Source: CAIKOD01 sp035505975
GTDB lineage: Archaea; Halobacteriota; Methanomicrobia; Methanomicrobiales; Methanospirillaceae
Direction: 5' to 3'
Assembly (NCBI GenBank): GCA_035505975.1
Contig: DATJQJ010000023.1
Location: 1 to 17,197, forward strand
DNA: 17,197 nt
Shown: positions 1-6,658 of the stretch, one piece after another
Layout: every line of letters begins with the position of its first letter
Numbering within the stretch: the stretch's first letter is position 1
Made by a program: the position numbers and the translations under genes
Notes under the pieces: generated by a model
The model's input: only the letters and a program-made list of their open reading frames with translations
Told to the model about the DNA's origin: nothing
Database searches by the model: none

Positions 1-445
1 CCAGCTGAACAATGCTCTGGTACGGGAAATTCTCCATACAGAAGATACCGAGTGCAAGTGCAATCTTGTCGCCGACGTCACGCAGGCCGATCGGGTACAG
101 CTGACCCTTGCGGACTGCCTGCATCTGGCAGGGGGTGCCAACGATACCGACCTTGTCGAGACCGTAGCTCCGCGTTGCCTCTTTGATCAGCGAGACATTC
201 GGGCTGATGTTGTACCGCGTTCCGCGGGCTGCCATCAGCTCTTCAACGGTTGTTGCAACCATCGGGCGTGGACGCCATACGTCCTCGCTTGGTCCTGCAA
301 CAATCGCGCCGTCAATGATACCCTCACTAAGAGCGTACGCGAACAGCGTGGTAACGATACCGCCGTCCTGAGCCCCTGCGAGGATTGCCTTGTCGGTGCT
401 ACGTGCTGATACACATGATTTGTATTTACCGAGTTCTGCTCCCAT
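1..445 (-). CDS. frhB: Coenzyme F420 hydrogenase subunit beta (FrhB), 5' part only
   Basis: This is the F420-binding flavoprotein subunit of the F420-reducing [NiFe] hydrogenase. It takes electrons from the FeS clusters of FrhG through its own [4Fe-4S] cluster and FAD and reduces F420. I translated 148 residues from ATG at 445; the rest lies beyond the left edge. Visible family features are the N-terminal segment around residues 24-33 (GAQDGGIVTT), the GTPCQ motif at 103-107 (Cys106), and GIFCMENF at 133-140 (Cys136), all typical of the FrhB/FdhB N-terminal domain. The start is well fixed: a GAGGTGA ribosome site overlapping the frhG stop sits 5 bases before the ATG. It is the last gene of frhADGB, 10 bases after frhG. 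FdhB and FqoF are homologous, but position after frhG makes FrhB the clear choice. Confidence 0.95.
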   Translation of the reverse strand, partial: MGAELGKYKSCVSARSTDKAILAGAQDGGIVTTLFAYALSEGIIDGAIVAGPSEDVWRPRPMVATTVEELMAARGTRYNISPNVSLIKEATRSYGLDKVGIVGTPCQMQAVRKGQLYPIGLRDVGDKIALALGIFCMENFPYQSIVQL

Positions 446-455
446 TTCTGTCACC

Positions 456-1307
456 TCACTTCATCACCGTATCAATGAGTTCCTGGATGCTTTCGTACTC
501 GGGTACTACGTCGAAGCTGAACCAGCTGCGTGGGCACTGGTTGTAGCATGCTCCGCACTTGATGCACAGGTCCCTTGTCCCCTGCGGTTTGCCCATTTCA
601 TGGGTGATTGCACGGACCGGGCATGCTGCTGCACAGCTCCCGCATCCCATGCAGAGCCCCTGGTTGATGACTTCCGTCATCAGGTCACAGAAGCAGGCAG
701 TGGTGCCTTTCTGTGCCGCGAGCATCAGCGGAGTAAGGAACTTGGTTGCAAGGTCTTTCTGTTCTTTTGTTCCCTTGAGGAGCAGGTACGCCATCAGGGC
801 GGTGTTCCTGATCATCTGCGGGGTCGGTGCACAACCGGGAATATATACGTCGACCTTTATCAGGTCCCCGATAGGCAGGAACGATTCATGCTGCGGCTGG
901 TTTTGCTGCCCGCCGCGACAGAACCTTGTGATGTTGCCGTAACTGGCGCATCCGCCAACGGCTACCACGATTGCTGCCTTTTCTCTGGTCTCTTTGATCT
1001 CTTCCACTGCGAGTTTGTCATTAATGCAGACAGAACCCTCAACGAGCGCGACATCCATCTTCGGAATGTGGCGCACATCGGCAAGCGTCAGACCGTATAC
1101 GAGGTCCGCGTATTTGTCCAGAATCGTCAAGAGTCCGGCGTAATTGTCTGCTAAGGACACGAGACAGCCAGTACATCCACTCATGTGAACATGGCCTATT
1201 GTCATCTTGTCTGCCACAGGCTTAACCTCCTTTTTTGTTTCTGTCTTTGCTACGTCAGCTGATTTCTGCTGATCGTCTTTCTTGAAGACATTCGATAGAA
1301 GTCCCAT
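456..1307 (-). CDS. frhG: Coenzyme F420 hydrogenase small subunit (FrhG)
   Basis: Electron-transfer small subunit carrying three [4Fe-4S] clusters between the NiFe site of FrhA and FrhB. In the 283-residue reading, the proximal cluster ligands are Cys45 and Cys48 (SGCTGC), Cys120 (VGGC) and Cys159 (PGC). The C-terminal two-cluster ferredoxin domain uses Cys219/222/225/229 and Cys248/251/254/258. The start is ambiguous. ATG 1307 has a GGGGTGA site just upstream and adds 30 residues: a short amphipathic-looking start (MGLLSNVFKK) and a Lys/Glu-rich linker. GTG 1217 has an AAGGAGGT site whose spacing matches that of frhB, and gives a protein starting at VADKMTIGH, close to the usual family start. 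The longer form overlaps frhD by 53 bases; the shorter form leaves a 37-base gap. I report the longer form because the extra segment reads as a plausible protein N-terminus. The function is secure either way. Confidence 0.95.
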   Translation of the reverse strand: MGLLSNVFKKDDQQKSADVAKTETKKEVKPVADKMTIGHVHMSGCTGCLVSLADNYAGLLTILDKYADLVYGLTLADVRHIPKMDVALVEGSVCINDKLAVEEIKETREKAAIVVAVGGCASYGNITRFCRGGQQNQPQHESFLPIGDLIKVDVYIPGCAPTPQMIRNTALMAYLLLKGTKEQKDLATKFLTPLMLAAQKGTTACFCDLMTEVINQGLCMGCGSCAAACPVRAITHEMGKPQGTRDLCIKCGACYNQCPRSWFSFDVVPEYESIQELIDTVMK

Positions 1308-1767
1308 AATTCACCCCTATTATCTCTAAAACTTTCCGGATAGTCTCCGGAATAGCCTTTGTTACTTCATCAGAAAGCCCGATTTCAAATTCGGGTGTCG
1401 TAACACGTTTTGGCTGGCATCCGATAATCGTGATATCAATCTGATCTTTTATCCTCTGGAGCGGTTCTGAGAGGTCCCACGAATGGGCATCCCGGTATGC
1501 TCCCGGGGGTAGATCTTCCGGCTTGAACGGAACAATTTCGCCTGGTTTTCCACCAAAAACGGCAATATCGATAATGACAAGTTTTTTTGTGACTTCAGGA
1601 TCAAGGAGCGTAAAAATAAAATGCGGGCCTCCTAGGCCTGCATCAATTATCGTTACCTTGTCGGGAAGCTGTAGTTTCTGCATTTCCTCGATTACTGCCG
1701 GTCCGAATCCATCGTCCGCGAACAGGGGGTTTCCGCACCCTGCGATCACGATCTCGGAGAACAACAT
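1255..1767 (-). CDS. frhD: F420 hydrogenase maturation protease (FrhD)
   Basis: Peptidase of the HycI/HyaD family that removes the C-terminal peptide of the hydrogenase large subunit after nickel insertion; it acts on FrhA in the cytoplasm. In the 170-residue reading, the signature GCGNPLFADDGFG lies at 10-22, with likely nickel-sensing residues Asp18 or Asp19, Asp67 (VIIDIAVFGG) and His95 (DAHSWD), the three positions expected in this family. GCQPKR at 116-121 is also typical. I chose ATG 1767, which places the GxGN motif where it usually starts. GTG 1782, overlapping the frhA TGA as GTGA, would add five residues. The last 17 or so residues extend past the usual family end and overlap the possible early start of frhG in another frame. 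Confidence 0.92.
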   Translation of the reverse strand: MLFSEIVIAGCGNPLFADDGFGPAVIEEMQKLQLPDKVTIIDAGLGGPHFIFTLLDPEVTKKLVIIDIAVFGGKPGEIVPFKPEDLPPGAYRDAHSWDLSEPLQRIKDQIDITIIGCQPKRVTTPEFEIGLSDEVTKAIPETIRKVLEIIGVNYGTSIECLQERRSAEIS

Positions 1768-1778
1768 GCGTGGTACTC

Positions 1779-3146
1779 TCACTGGATGAGTTTCTGGGCT
1801 ACGAGCTTGTTGTCTTCATCGATCACAATCATGTGGGTGGCACATGACACACAGGGGTCGTACCCACGGACCACGATTTCAGCGAGCTGCCAGGGTGCAC
1901 CGGTAAGTGCAGCGCTGCAGGTTCCGAAATTCCAGGTGGTCGGGACGAGCATCGAGTACCAGAGGACCTTGTTGTCCTTGACACGTGCCAGGTGGACATC
2001 GGTTCCACGGGGGGCCTCATTTGCTGACCATCCGAGTGATCCGTCTCCGCAGGGGATCTCGTCGGCAAGCACGGCGCCCGAGGGGTCGTACTCATCGATG
2101 GCCGAGATCATCGCATACAGGCTGTCCGTATACTCCATTTCACGGGCAATGTTCTGTCCGACTGTTCCCTTCTCGTCATAACCCTTGAAGGTCGCAAGAC
2201 GTGCACGGGGCCCAACTTCGACTGGCTGGCCGTCGTACATCGGGATACCGGTACAGGCTTCCATCTGGGGATTGACCTTGGTGCCAACCGGAGTAGTCCC
2301 GCCAACCGGGTAGGTCGGGTCTGCAAGGCTGACTTCCATCTCACCCATATACCAGTCCCATGGCCTGACTTCCTTGAACCTGTCGAAGTCCCAGGTGGGG
2401 TTCTCTTCGAGGCTGGAGCTCCCGTAGAACGGGTGTGTCGCCATGTACCCCTGGTTGTGGTAACCGAGGTCTTTCGGGATTGCAATCTTCTTTCCTGCGA
2501 CTTCTGCCCAGTCCCTCTTCTGGAAGTTACGGAGGATTGCAATCATTAAGTCCATCTGCTCGTGGGCAAGGACAAGACCTTCCTTGGCAAGGTCGTACAT
2601 CTTTGTCTTTGCACGAGGTGTGCAGGCCTTGTACATACCGCCGATACGCGGGTTGCTCGGGTGCACCGCCTCTCCACCGGCAATCTGGCCGATGGTCTGA
2701 CCGATCTCACGAAGTCTCTGGATACGCTTTGCAACGCTCCTGACCGGCTCCTCTGGGGAGAACGGGTTGATCTTGGTATCGGTGCCCGGGAGATACAAAT
2801 CGGGCAGGATCAGGATATCATGCAGTGCAATGCTGTGCAGTCTGTTTGCCAGCTGGAGGATCACACGCAGGAGATAGGCATCCTGGGGGATTTCACATCC
2901 GATTGATGCTTCCATCGATTCTATCCCTGCGAGTGTGTGGGCAATTGGACAAATACCACAGACACGTGACGCAATCTTGGGGACCTGCTCCATCGTCTTA
3001 CCGACGGCAAGCCTCTCTACGCCCCTCACCGGGGTAATGGAACACCAGTTACCCGTTTCGATGATTCCTGCGTCGTTAACCTTCAAGACAAGCTTTGAGT
3101 GTCCCTCATGTCTTGTGGTTGGGGAAATCTCTACAACTTTCGACAA
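1779..3146 (-). CDS. frhA: Coenzyme F420 hydrogenase large subunit (FrhA), NiFe catalytic subunit
   Basis: Catalytic subunit that splits H2 at a NiFe(CN)2CO centre; with FrhG and FrhB it reduces F420 for methanogenesis. The N-terminal L1 motif RVCGICPIAHT supplies two cysteine ligands (Cys63, Cys66 counted from TTG 3146). The C-terminal L2 motif DPCVSCATH supplies Cys432 and Cys435. Seventeen residues follow the His and should be cut off by FrhD, encoded next. The nickel ligand is cysteine, not selenocysteine. Start choice: the frame stays open to an ATG at 3206, but TTG 3146 has a GAGGCG site 8 bases upstream and yields MSKVVEISPTTRHEGH, the usual family start, giving 455 residues. It is the first gene of frhADGB; the stop is 11 bases from the preferred frhD ATG. 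Confidence 0.95.
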   Translation of the reverse strand: MSKVVEISPTTRHEGHSKLVLKVNDAGIIETGNWCSITPVRGVERLAVGKTMEQVPKIASRVCGICPIAHTLAGIESMEASIGCEIPQDAYLLRVILQLANRLHSIALHDILILPDLYLPGTDTKINPFSPEEPVRSVAKRIQRLREIGQTIGQIAGGEAVHPSNPRIGGMYKACTPRAKTKMYDLAKEGLVLAHEQMDLMIAILRNFQKRDWAEVAGKKIAIPKDLGYHNQGYMATHPFYGSSSLEENPTWDFDRFKEVRPWDWYMGEMEVSLADPTYPVGGTTPVGTKVNPQMEACTGIPMYDGQPVEVGPRARLATFKGYDEKGTVGQNIAREMEYTDSLYAMISAIDEYDPSGAVLADEIPCGDGSLGWSANEAPRGTDVHLARVKDNKVLWYSMLVPTTWNFGTCSAALTGAPWQLAEIVVRGYDPCVSCATHMIVIDEDNKLVAQKLIQ

Positions 3147-3204
3147 TATTATCGCCTCATCATATGTTGAGTTGTTCACAATGCGATACCGGTGTAATCC
3201 ACAC

Positions 3205-3224
3205 AAATCTCTGTAAGGAGATTT
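3205..3224 (-). promoter_or_regulatory. Hairpin in the frhA mRNA leader
   Basis: A perfect 7-bp stem (AAATCTC/GAGATTT) closes a 6-base loop. Transcription from the predicted start near 3245 would place it about 20-40 bases into a 5' leader of roughly 100 bases, with the frhA TTG start at 3146. A weaker 4-bp dyad (GTGT/ACAC, 3192-3204) follows directly. On the plus strand the same stem is followed by a run of seven T, so it could instead stop antisense transcripts. Its function is inferred only from position. Confidence 0.4.
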
Positions 3225-3267
3225 TTTTGACCGTACCTAGTACGTTCGGAAAGATCTTACAACTCAA

Positions 3268-3277
3268 ATTATATATC
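3268..3277 (-). promoter_or_regulatory. TATA box of the frhADGB operon
   Basis: Read on the minus strand, the sequence GATATATAAT is the best archaeal TATA-like element upstream of frhA, preceded by A/G-rich GCAAAGCA in the position of a BRE. With the usual spacing of about 25 bases, transcription should start near 3245, at the edge of the 13-base dyad at 3232-3244. This predicts a leader of about 100 bases before the TTG start. Confidence 0.6.
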
Positions 3278-3593
3278 TGCTTTGCAATTCTTTCGGGGTT
3301 TCGCATGTCGTAGCGACAGAAAAAAATATAAGGGATTACGTGACCCGTGCTGACTGAAAATCCTCTGATTCGCCTTCTTTTTATTATGTTAAAAATGCCT
3401 TGCAAAGCAGGTAATTTTATTACTTCGATCGGAATGGCGGTTATGAAATTTATTTTCACAGGACCGGAAAAAATTTCCCCGCTGGATAGATGATATTTTT
3501 CGTTCGGATGTCGCTGCACTTATGCGCGTTGTAATACCGGTATCCCGATAACCGATCAGGCTGCAAGGACCTCTCATATAATTCAGTGGATCG

Positions 3594-3604
3594 CGGAAAA
3601 AAGG
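3594..3604 (-). terminator. T-run terminator after mptA
   Basis: On the minus strand a run of six T (3602-3597) follows the mptA stop by about 35 bases. Oligo-T tracts commonly end transcription in euryarchaea. No strong stem is needed or seen. Confidence 0.4.
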
Positions 3605-3635
3605 TGTTGTAAGGTATTTGAAATTTTTTTGAGGG

Positions 3636-4619
3636 TTACTGGATTTCGCCGTTCAACTCGACAAAGAGCTCGGCTATGGTCGCCTGCCGTTCGGCATAGG
3701 CATCGTGCTGATGGATACTTTCTTCGTTCGTCTGCTTGATGGTGACGAGGGCATCTCCCGGGAGGGCATGGAACTCGGCAAGGACTTTCTTTGCCATTTC
3801 CCTGACACAGTCCTCAACAAATCTCGGGTTCTTATGGGCGTTGAATACGACATAACTTTCATCCCCCCGCTTGAGGAGCTCGAAAATTGGGGCGCTCATT
3901 GACTCTTTCAGGATATCGATGATCTTTTCGAGCTGCACGTGCTGGTCGTCGTCGGTTTCGATGCACAGGAACCCTCTTCCCCTCTGGTTATGGGTGGCCA
4001 TCGGTACTTCGTCGAAAAACCGGCTGATCTTGTCGTCGTCGACACCAATGTCCTGGAGCACATGCTGGGCCCGTTCCTTGACGATATTCTGGGCGCACGG
4101 GCATGCAGTCATCCCCATAACCTCGGCACCGATGCTTTTCCTGACGATCGGGCTCCGGAATGTCCGCCTCGCAACAGCACGTGCATGGACCTTGACCACT
4201 TCATGGCAGCTCGTCTGGCTTACCGGAGTCTCCCGTTTCACCATGAATTCACTTCTCATGAGGACTTCTGTCCTGTCTGCGTATTCGTGCCGGTCCAGAA
4301 GCTTGCGTGCAACGACGCTGCACAGGTTCTCGATCTCCTTCACGTCCCCGTCTATCGCCTGCTGGAGGACTTCATCGATGACCTCAAAGTTCCGCGAAAG
4401 GTTGGCCCCTTTGAGACTTCCAGGCAGGTCAACGAAGACATCGAAATTCGAGATAAAAATAACCGGGCGCCTGTCCGCACGCGACACCTCGACGAGTTTT
4501 TTCACATTTTTCACGCCGACCCTCGTGAGGTTAATCCTGACATCAGGACACGTCGACTGGACATCTGGCAAAACCCCGCCGAATCTGGGCTCTTTTTTCT
4601 CAATAATGATAGATCGCAC
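3636..4619 (-). CDS. mptA: GTP cyclohydrolase IV (MptA), Fe(II)-dependent
   Basis: Catalyses the first step of tetrahydromethanopterin synthesis, turning GTP into 7,8-dihydroneopterin 2',3'-cyclic phosphate, and belongs to the FolE2-like GTP cyclohydrolase family. Recognisable segments are INLTRVGVKNVKKLVEV near the N-terminus, FVDLPGSLKGANLSRNFEVI, the cysteine motif MTACPCAQ that holds the metal/catalytic Cys, and EVPMATHNQRGRG with the conserved His. The frame gives 327 residues from GTG 4619. A TTG at 4571 would start the protein at LPDVQSTCPDVRI and give 311 residues, closer to the family length and usual start; neither start has a clean ribosome site. It diverges from ilvC across a short AT-rich promoter region. 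Assigned with confidence over bacterial FolE2 because of the methanogen context. Confidence 0.92.
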   Translation of the reverse strand: MRSIIIEKKEPRFGGVLPDVQSTCPDVRINLTRVGVKNVKKLVEVSRADRRPVIFISNFDVFVDLPGSLKGANLSRNFEVIDEVLQQAIDGDVKEIENLCSVVARKLLDRHEYADRTEVLMRSEFMVKRETPVSQTSCHEVVKVHARAVARRTFRSPIVRKSIGAEVMGMTACPCAQNIVKERAQHVLQDIGVDDDKISRFFDEVPMATHNQRGRGFLCIETDDDQHVQLEKIIDILKESMSAPIFELLKRGDESYVVFNAHKNPRFVEDCVREMAKKVLAEFHALPGDALVTIKQTNEESIHQHDAYAERQATIAELFVELNGEIQ

Positions 4620-4651
4620 TCCAGCAGATAATTGACAAAGATTTCCGTTTT

Positions 4652-4672
4652 TAATCTTTTTATAACATATTT
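4652..4672. promoter_or_regulatory. Shared divergent promoter region for mptA and ilvC
   Basis: The only AT-rich core between the two divergent genes reads CTTTTTATAACATATTTATG. On the plus strand TTTTTATAACA would place transcription near 4687, fitting the ilvC ATG at 4706 and not the upstream in-frame ATG at 4673. On the minus strand the overlapping TTATAAAAA would place transcription near 4635, just before the mptA start. The two TATA elements share the same bases, so the promoters probably compete. Confidence 0.5.
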
Positions 4673-4705
4673 ATGTGCTTTGTTGATGATAGTAAAGAGA
4701 GGACC

Positions 4706-5698
4706 ATGTTAAAAAAATATTATGATACCGATGCAGATCTTGGCGTCCTGTCCAAAAAGCGCATTGCAGTGATAGGCTATGGTTCGCAGGGCCGGGGCCA
4801 GTCCCTGAACCTCCGTGACAGCGGGCTCGATGTCGTGATCGGCCTCAGGCAGGGAAAGAGCTGGGATGCCGCAGTCGCCGACGGTTTCTCAGTATACCCC
4901 GTGAGCGAGGCCGTGAAAATGGCCGATATCGTCCAGATACTGCTGCCTGACGAAAACCAGGGTGGAGTATACAGGGCCGAAGTGAAGCCTTACCTCACTG
5001 AGAATAAAACCCTGATGTTCTCACATGGGTTCAACATCCATTTCGGGCAGATCGTTCCCCCGGAAAACGTCAATGTGATCATGGTCGCCCCAAAGGGGCC
5101 GGGTTTCATGGTGAGGCGGCAGTACGAGGAGGGAAAAGGAGTGCCTGCTCTCATTGCCGTCCAACAGGACCACACAGGAAATGCCCATGCCATTGCCCTG
5201 GCATATGCAAAAGGGATCGGCGCGACACGCGCAGTGGTCTTCGAGACATCCTTCCGGGAAGAGACAGAGACAGACCTCTTCGGCGAACAGGCTGTTCTCT
5301 GCGGGGGTATCACCTCTCTCATCCGCGCCGGTTTCGAGACCCTCGTCGATGCCGGGTATGCTCCGGAAATGGCATACCTCGAGGTGCTGCATGAAACCAA
5401 ACTGATTGTAGACCTGATTTACGAGGGAGGATTCACGAGGATGAGGCGCTATGTCAGCAATACGGCCCAGTACGGAGACCTGACGCGGGGACCGCGGGTA
5501 ATCGGACCGGAATCGCAGATTGCCATGGCAGAGATCCTCGAGGAGATCCAGAGCGGACAGTTCGCCCGCGAATGGATGCTTGAGAATATGGCGAACCGGC
5601 CGGTATTCAATGCCCTCACAAAAAGGGACGAAGACCACCTGATCGAAGAAGTCGGGGCTGAAATCCGTGCGCTGATGCCGCAGTTCCGGAACCAGTAA
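4706..5698 (+). CDS. ilvC: Ketol-acid reductoisomerase (IlvC), class I
   Basis: Catalyses Mg-dependent isomerisation and reduction of acetolactate or acetohydroxybutyrate in valine, leucine and isoleucine synthesis. At 330 residues it has the standard class I length. The Rossmann motif GYGSQG lies at 24-29. Metal and substrate residues occur at the class I positions: Asp190, Glu194, Glu226, Glu230 and Ser251 (DLFGEQ, EVLHE, VSNTAQYGD). The cofactor-specificity loop is short, GLRQGKSW at 46-53, with one serine available for a 2'-phosphate. The frame is open from an ATG at 4673, but ATG 4706 has an AGAGG site, agrees with the TATA position and begins MLKKYYDTDADLG as the family does. No other branched-chain genes adjoin it. 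Confidence 0.96.
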   Translation: MLKKYYDTDADLGVLSKKRIAVIGYGSQGRGQSLNLRDSGLDVVIGLRQGKSWDAAVADGFSVYPVSEAVKMADIVQILLPDENQGGVYRAEVKPYLTENKTLMFSHGFNIHFGQIVPPENVNVIMVAPKGPGFMVRRQYEEGKGVPALIAVQQDHTGNAHAIALAYAKGIGATRAVVFETSFREETETDLFGEQAVLCGGITSLIRAGFETLVDAGYAPEMAYLEVLHETKLIVDLIYEGGFTRMRRYVSNTAQYGDLTRGPRVIGPESQIAMAEILEEIQSGQFAREWMLENMANRPVFNALTKRDEDHLIEEVGAEIRALMPQFRNQ

Positions 5699-5702
5699 AT
5701 AA

Positions 5703-5711
5703 CTCTTTTTT
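5703..5711 (+). terminator. T-run terminator after ilvC
   Basis: A T-rich tract (CTCTTTTTT) begins six bases after the ilvC stop. It is a likely oligo-T terminator separating ilvC from the ABC ATPase gene. No strong hairpin precedes it. Confidence 0.4.
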
Positions 5712-5785
5712 CCGGTAACAAGGAAGTATCGGGATAACCGCGGGTAGTTCAGGTCATTTGGTACCGGTGAAACTGGAATTGCGCT

Positions 5786-6595
5786 ATGGATTCGACCGAA
5801 GATCAATGGAATAAACTGGCCCCGCTTGTGGAATTTAAAAATATCACCGTTGTCCGCCGGAACCTGACCGTTCTCGACTCCCTTTCGGTTACCCTGCAGG
5901 CAGGAGAACATATTGCTGTCCTCGGGCCCAACGGTGCCGGGAAAACGGCGTTCATAAGGACCATCACGCGGGAATATTATCCTCTCGTCAGGGAGGGTTC
6001 GACATCGAAAATATGGGGCAGGGAGCGCTGGAATGTCCGGGATCTCCGATCGGCACTCGGGATAGTTTCAAATGACCTCCAAAATGTATTTGCACGCGAT
6101 TTTTCAGGAATGGAGGTCATCGTGTCCGGATTTTTCGATAGCGTGGGGCTTTTTCTCCAGGAACCTACTCCGGACATGACCCGGAAAGCAGAACAGATCA
6201 TGGACTTCCTCGAGATCTCACACCTCAAGGAGAGGACGATGACTGAGATGTCGACAGGAGAAGCACGCCGTTTCCTTATTGCTAGGGCTCTGATCCACGA
6301 ACCGAAAGCTCTTATCCTTGACGAGCCGACAAACAGCCTCGACCTGCATGCCCTCCATAAATTCCGGCTGGTCATCCGAAAAATTGCCCGATCAGGAACC
6401 GGGGTAATACTCGTAACCCATAATCTGCCCGATATCATACCTGAGATTTCCCGGGTAATCCTGATGAAAGGAGGAACGATCATACAGGACGGCCCGAAGG
6501 ACAAGGTCCTGACCGATGAAGCCATCGGTGGATTGTTCGACGTCCCTGTCAGGATCAGGATAGAGGATGGGTATTATTACGCGACCGGATACTGA
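5786..6595 (+). CDS. Orphan ABC ATPase, ModF/PhrA-like
   Basis: A single nucleotide-binding domain of 269 residues. Walker A is GPNGAGKT (47-54), the Q-loop glutamine is Gln99 (SNDLQ), the signature is MSTGEARR (155-162) in place of LSGGQ, Walker B with the catalytic glutamate is LILDEPTNSLD (Glu180), and the switch histidine is His212. The altered signature and the IVSNDLQ segment resemble the ModF/YlmA-like group (COG1119), whose members are often annotated as molybdate transport ATPases but frequently lack a membrane partner. No permease or binding protein lies nearby, so the substrate is unknown. The start at ATG 5786 has only a weak site (TGGAAT). It could serve a transporter encoded elsewhere or act as a soluble ATPase. 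Confidence 0.85.
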   Translation: MDSTEDQWNKLAPLVEFKNITVVRRNLTVLDSLSVTLQAGEHIAVLGPNGAGKTAFIRTITREYYPLVREGSTSKIWGRERWNVRDLRSALGIVSNDLQNVFARDFSGMEVIVSGFFDSVGLFLQEPTPDMTRKAEQIMDFLEISHLKERTMTEMSTGEARRFLIARALIHEPKALILDEPTNSLDLHALHKFRLVIRKIARSGTGVILVTHNLPDIIPEISRVILMKGGTIIQDGPKDKVLTDEAIGGLFDVPVRIRIEDGYYYATGY

Positions 6596-6658
6596 GTGGT
6601 AGGGGCGTTCCCATCCCTATGCCAGTTTTGAAACCTATTTTGTTTATGACCAACAACC

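Larger units (their letters stand above)
3147..3635. other. Non-coding region upstream of frhA (frh promoter and leader)
   Basis: No convincing gene was found on either strand in this stretch of about 490 bases between mptA and frhA. It contains, from the frhA side outward: the leader hairpin (3205-3224), a dyad CGTAC-CTA-GTACG (3232-3244), the TATA box (3268-3277), a dyad TGTCG-TAG-CGACA (3306-3318), a dyad GTAAT-TTT-ATTAC (3411-3423), and the T-run after mptA (3597-3602). An 11-base inverted repeat, CTGCTTTGCAA at 3277-3287 and TTGCAAAGCAG at 3400-3410, abuts the TATA box on one side and the third dyad on the other. The frame open at 3160-3519 on the minus strand has no recognisable protein character. 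Confidence 0.7.

Noticed and set aside
390..1154. Long plus-strand open frame of 254 codons
   Set aside because: It lies opposite frhG and its protein has no recognisable motif; the minus-strand frame encodes clear hydrogenase cluster motifs.
3205..3228. Plus-strand hairpin-plus-T terminator as the primary role
   Set aside because: No plus-strand gene precedes it, so a leader element of the frh message is the more natural reading, though antisense termination is not excluded.
3160..3519. Minus-strand frame of 119 codons upstream of frhA
   Set aside because: It spans the frh promoter and runs past the frhA start in another frame, with no family character or ribosome site.
3871..4635. Plus-strand frame opposite mptA
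   Set aside because: It is a reflection of mptA codon structure; mptA motifs are unambiguous on the minus strand.
5021..5911. Minus-strand frame of 296 codons opposite ilvC
   Set aside because: ilvC has every catalytic residue at the expected position; the opposite frame shows nothing recognisable.
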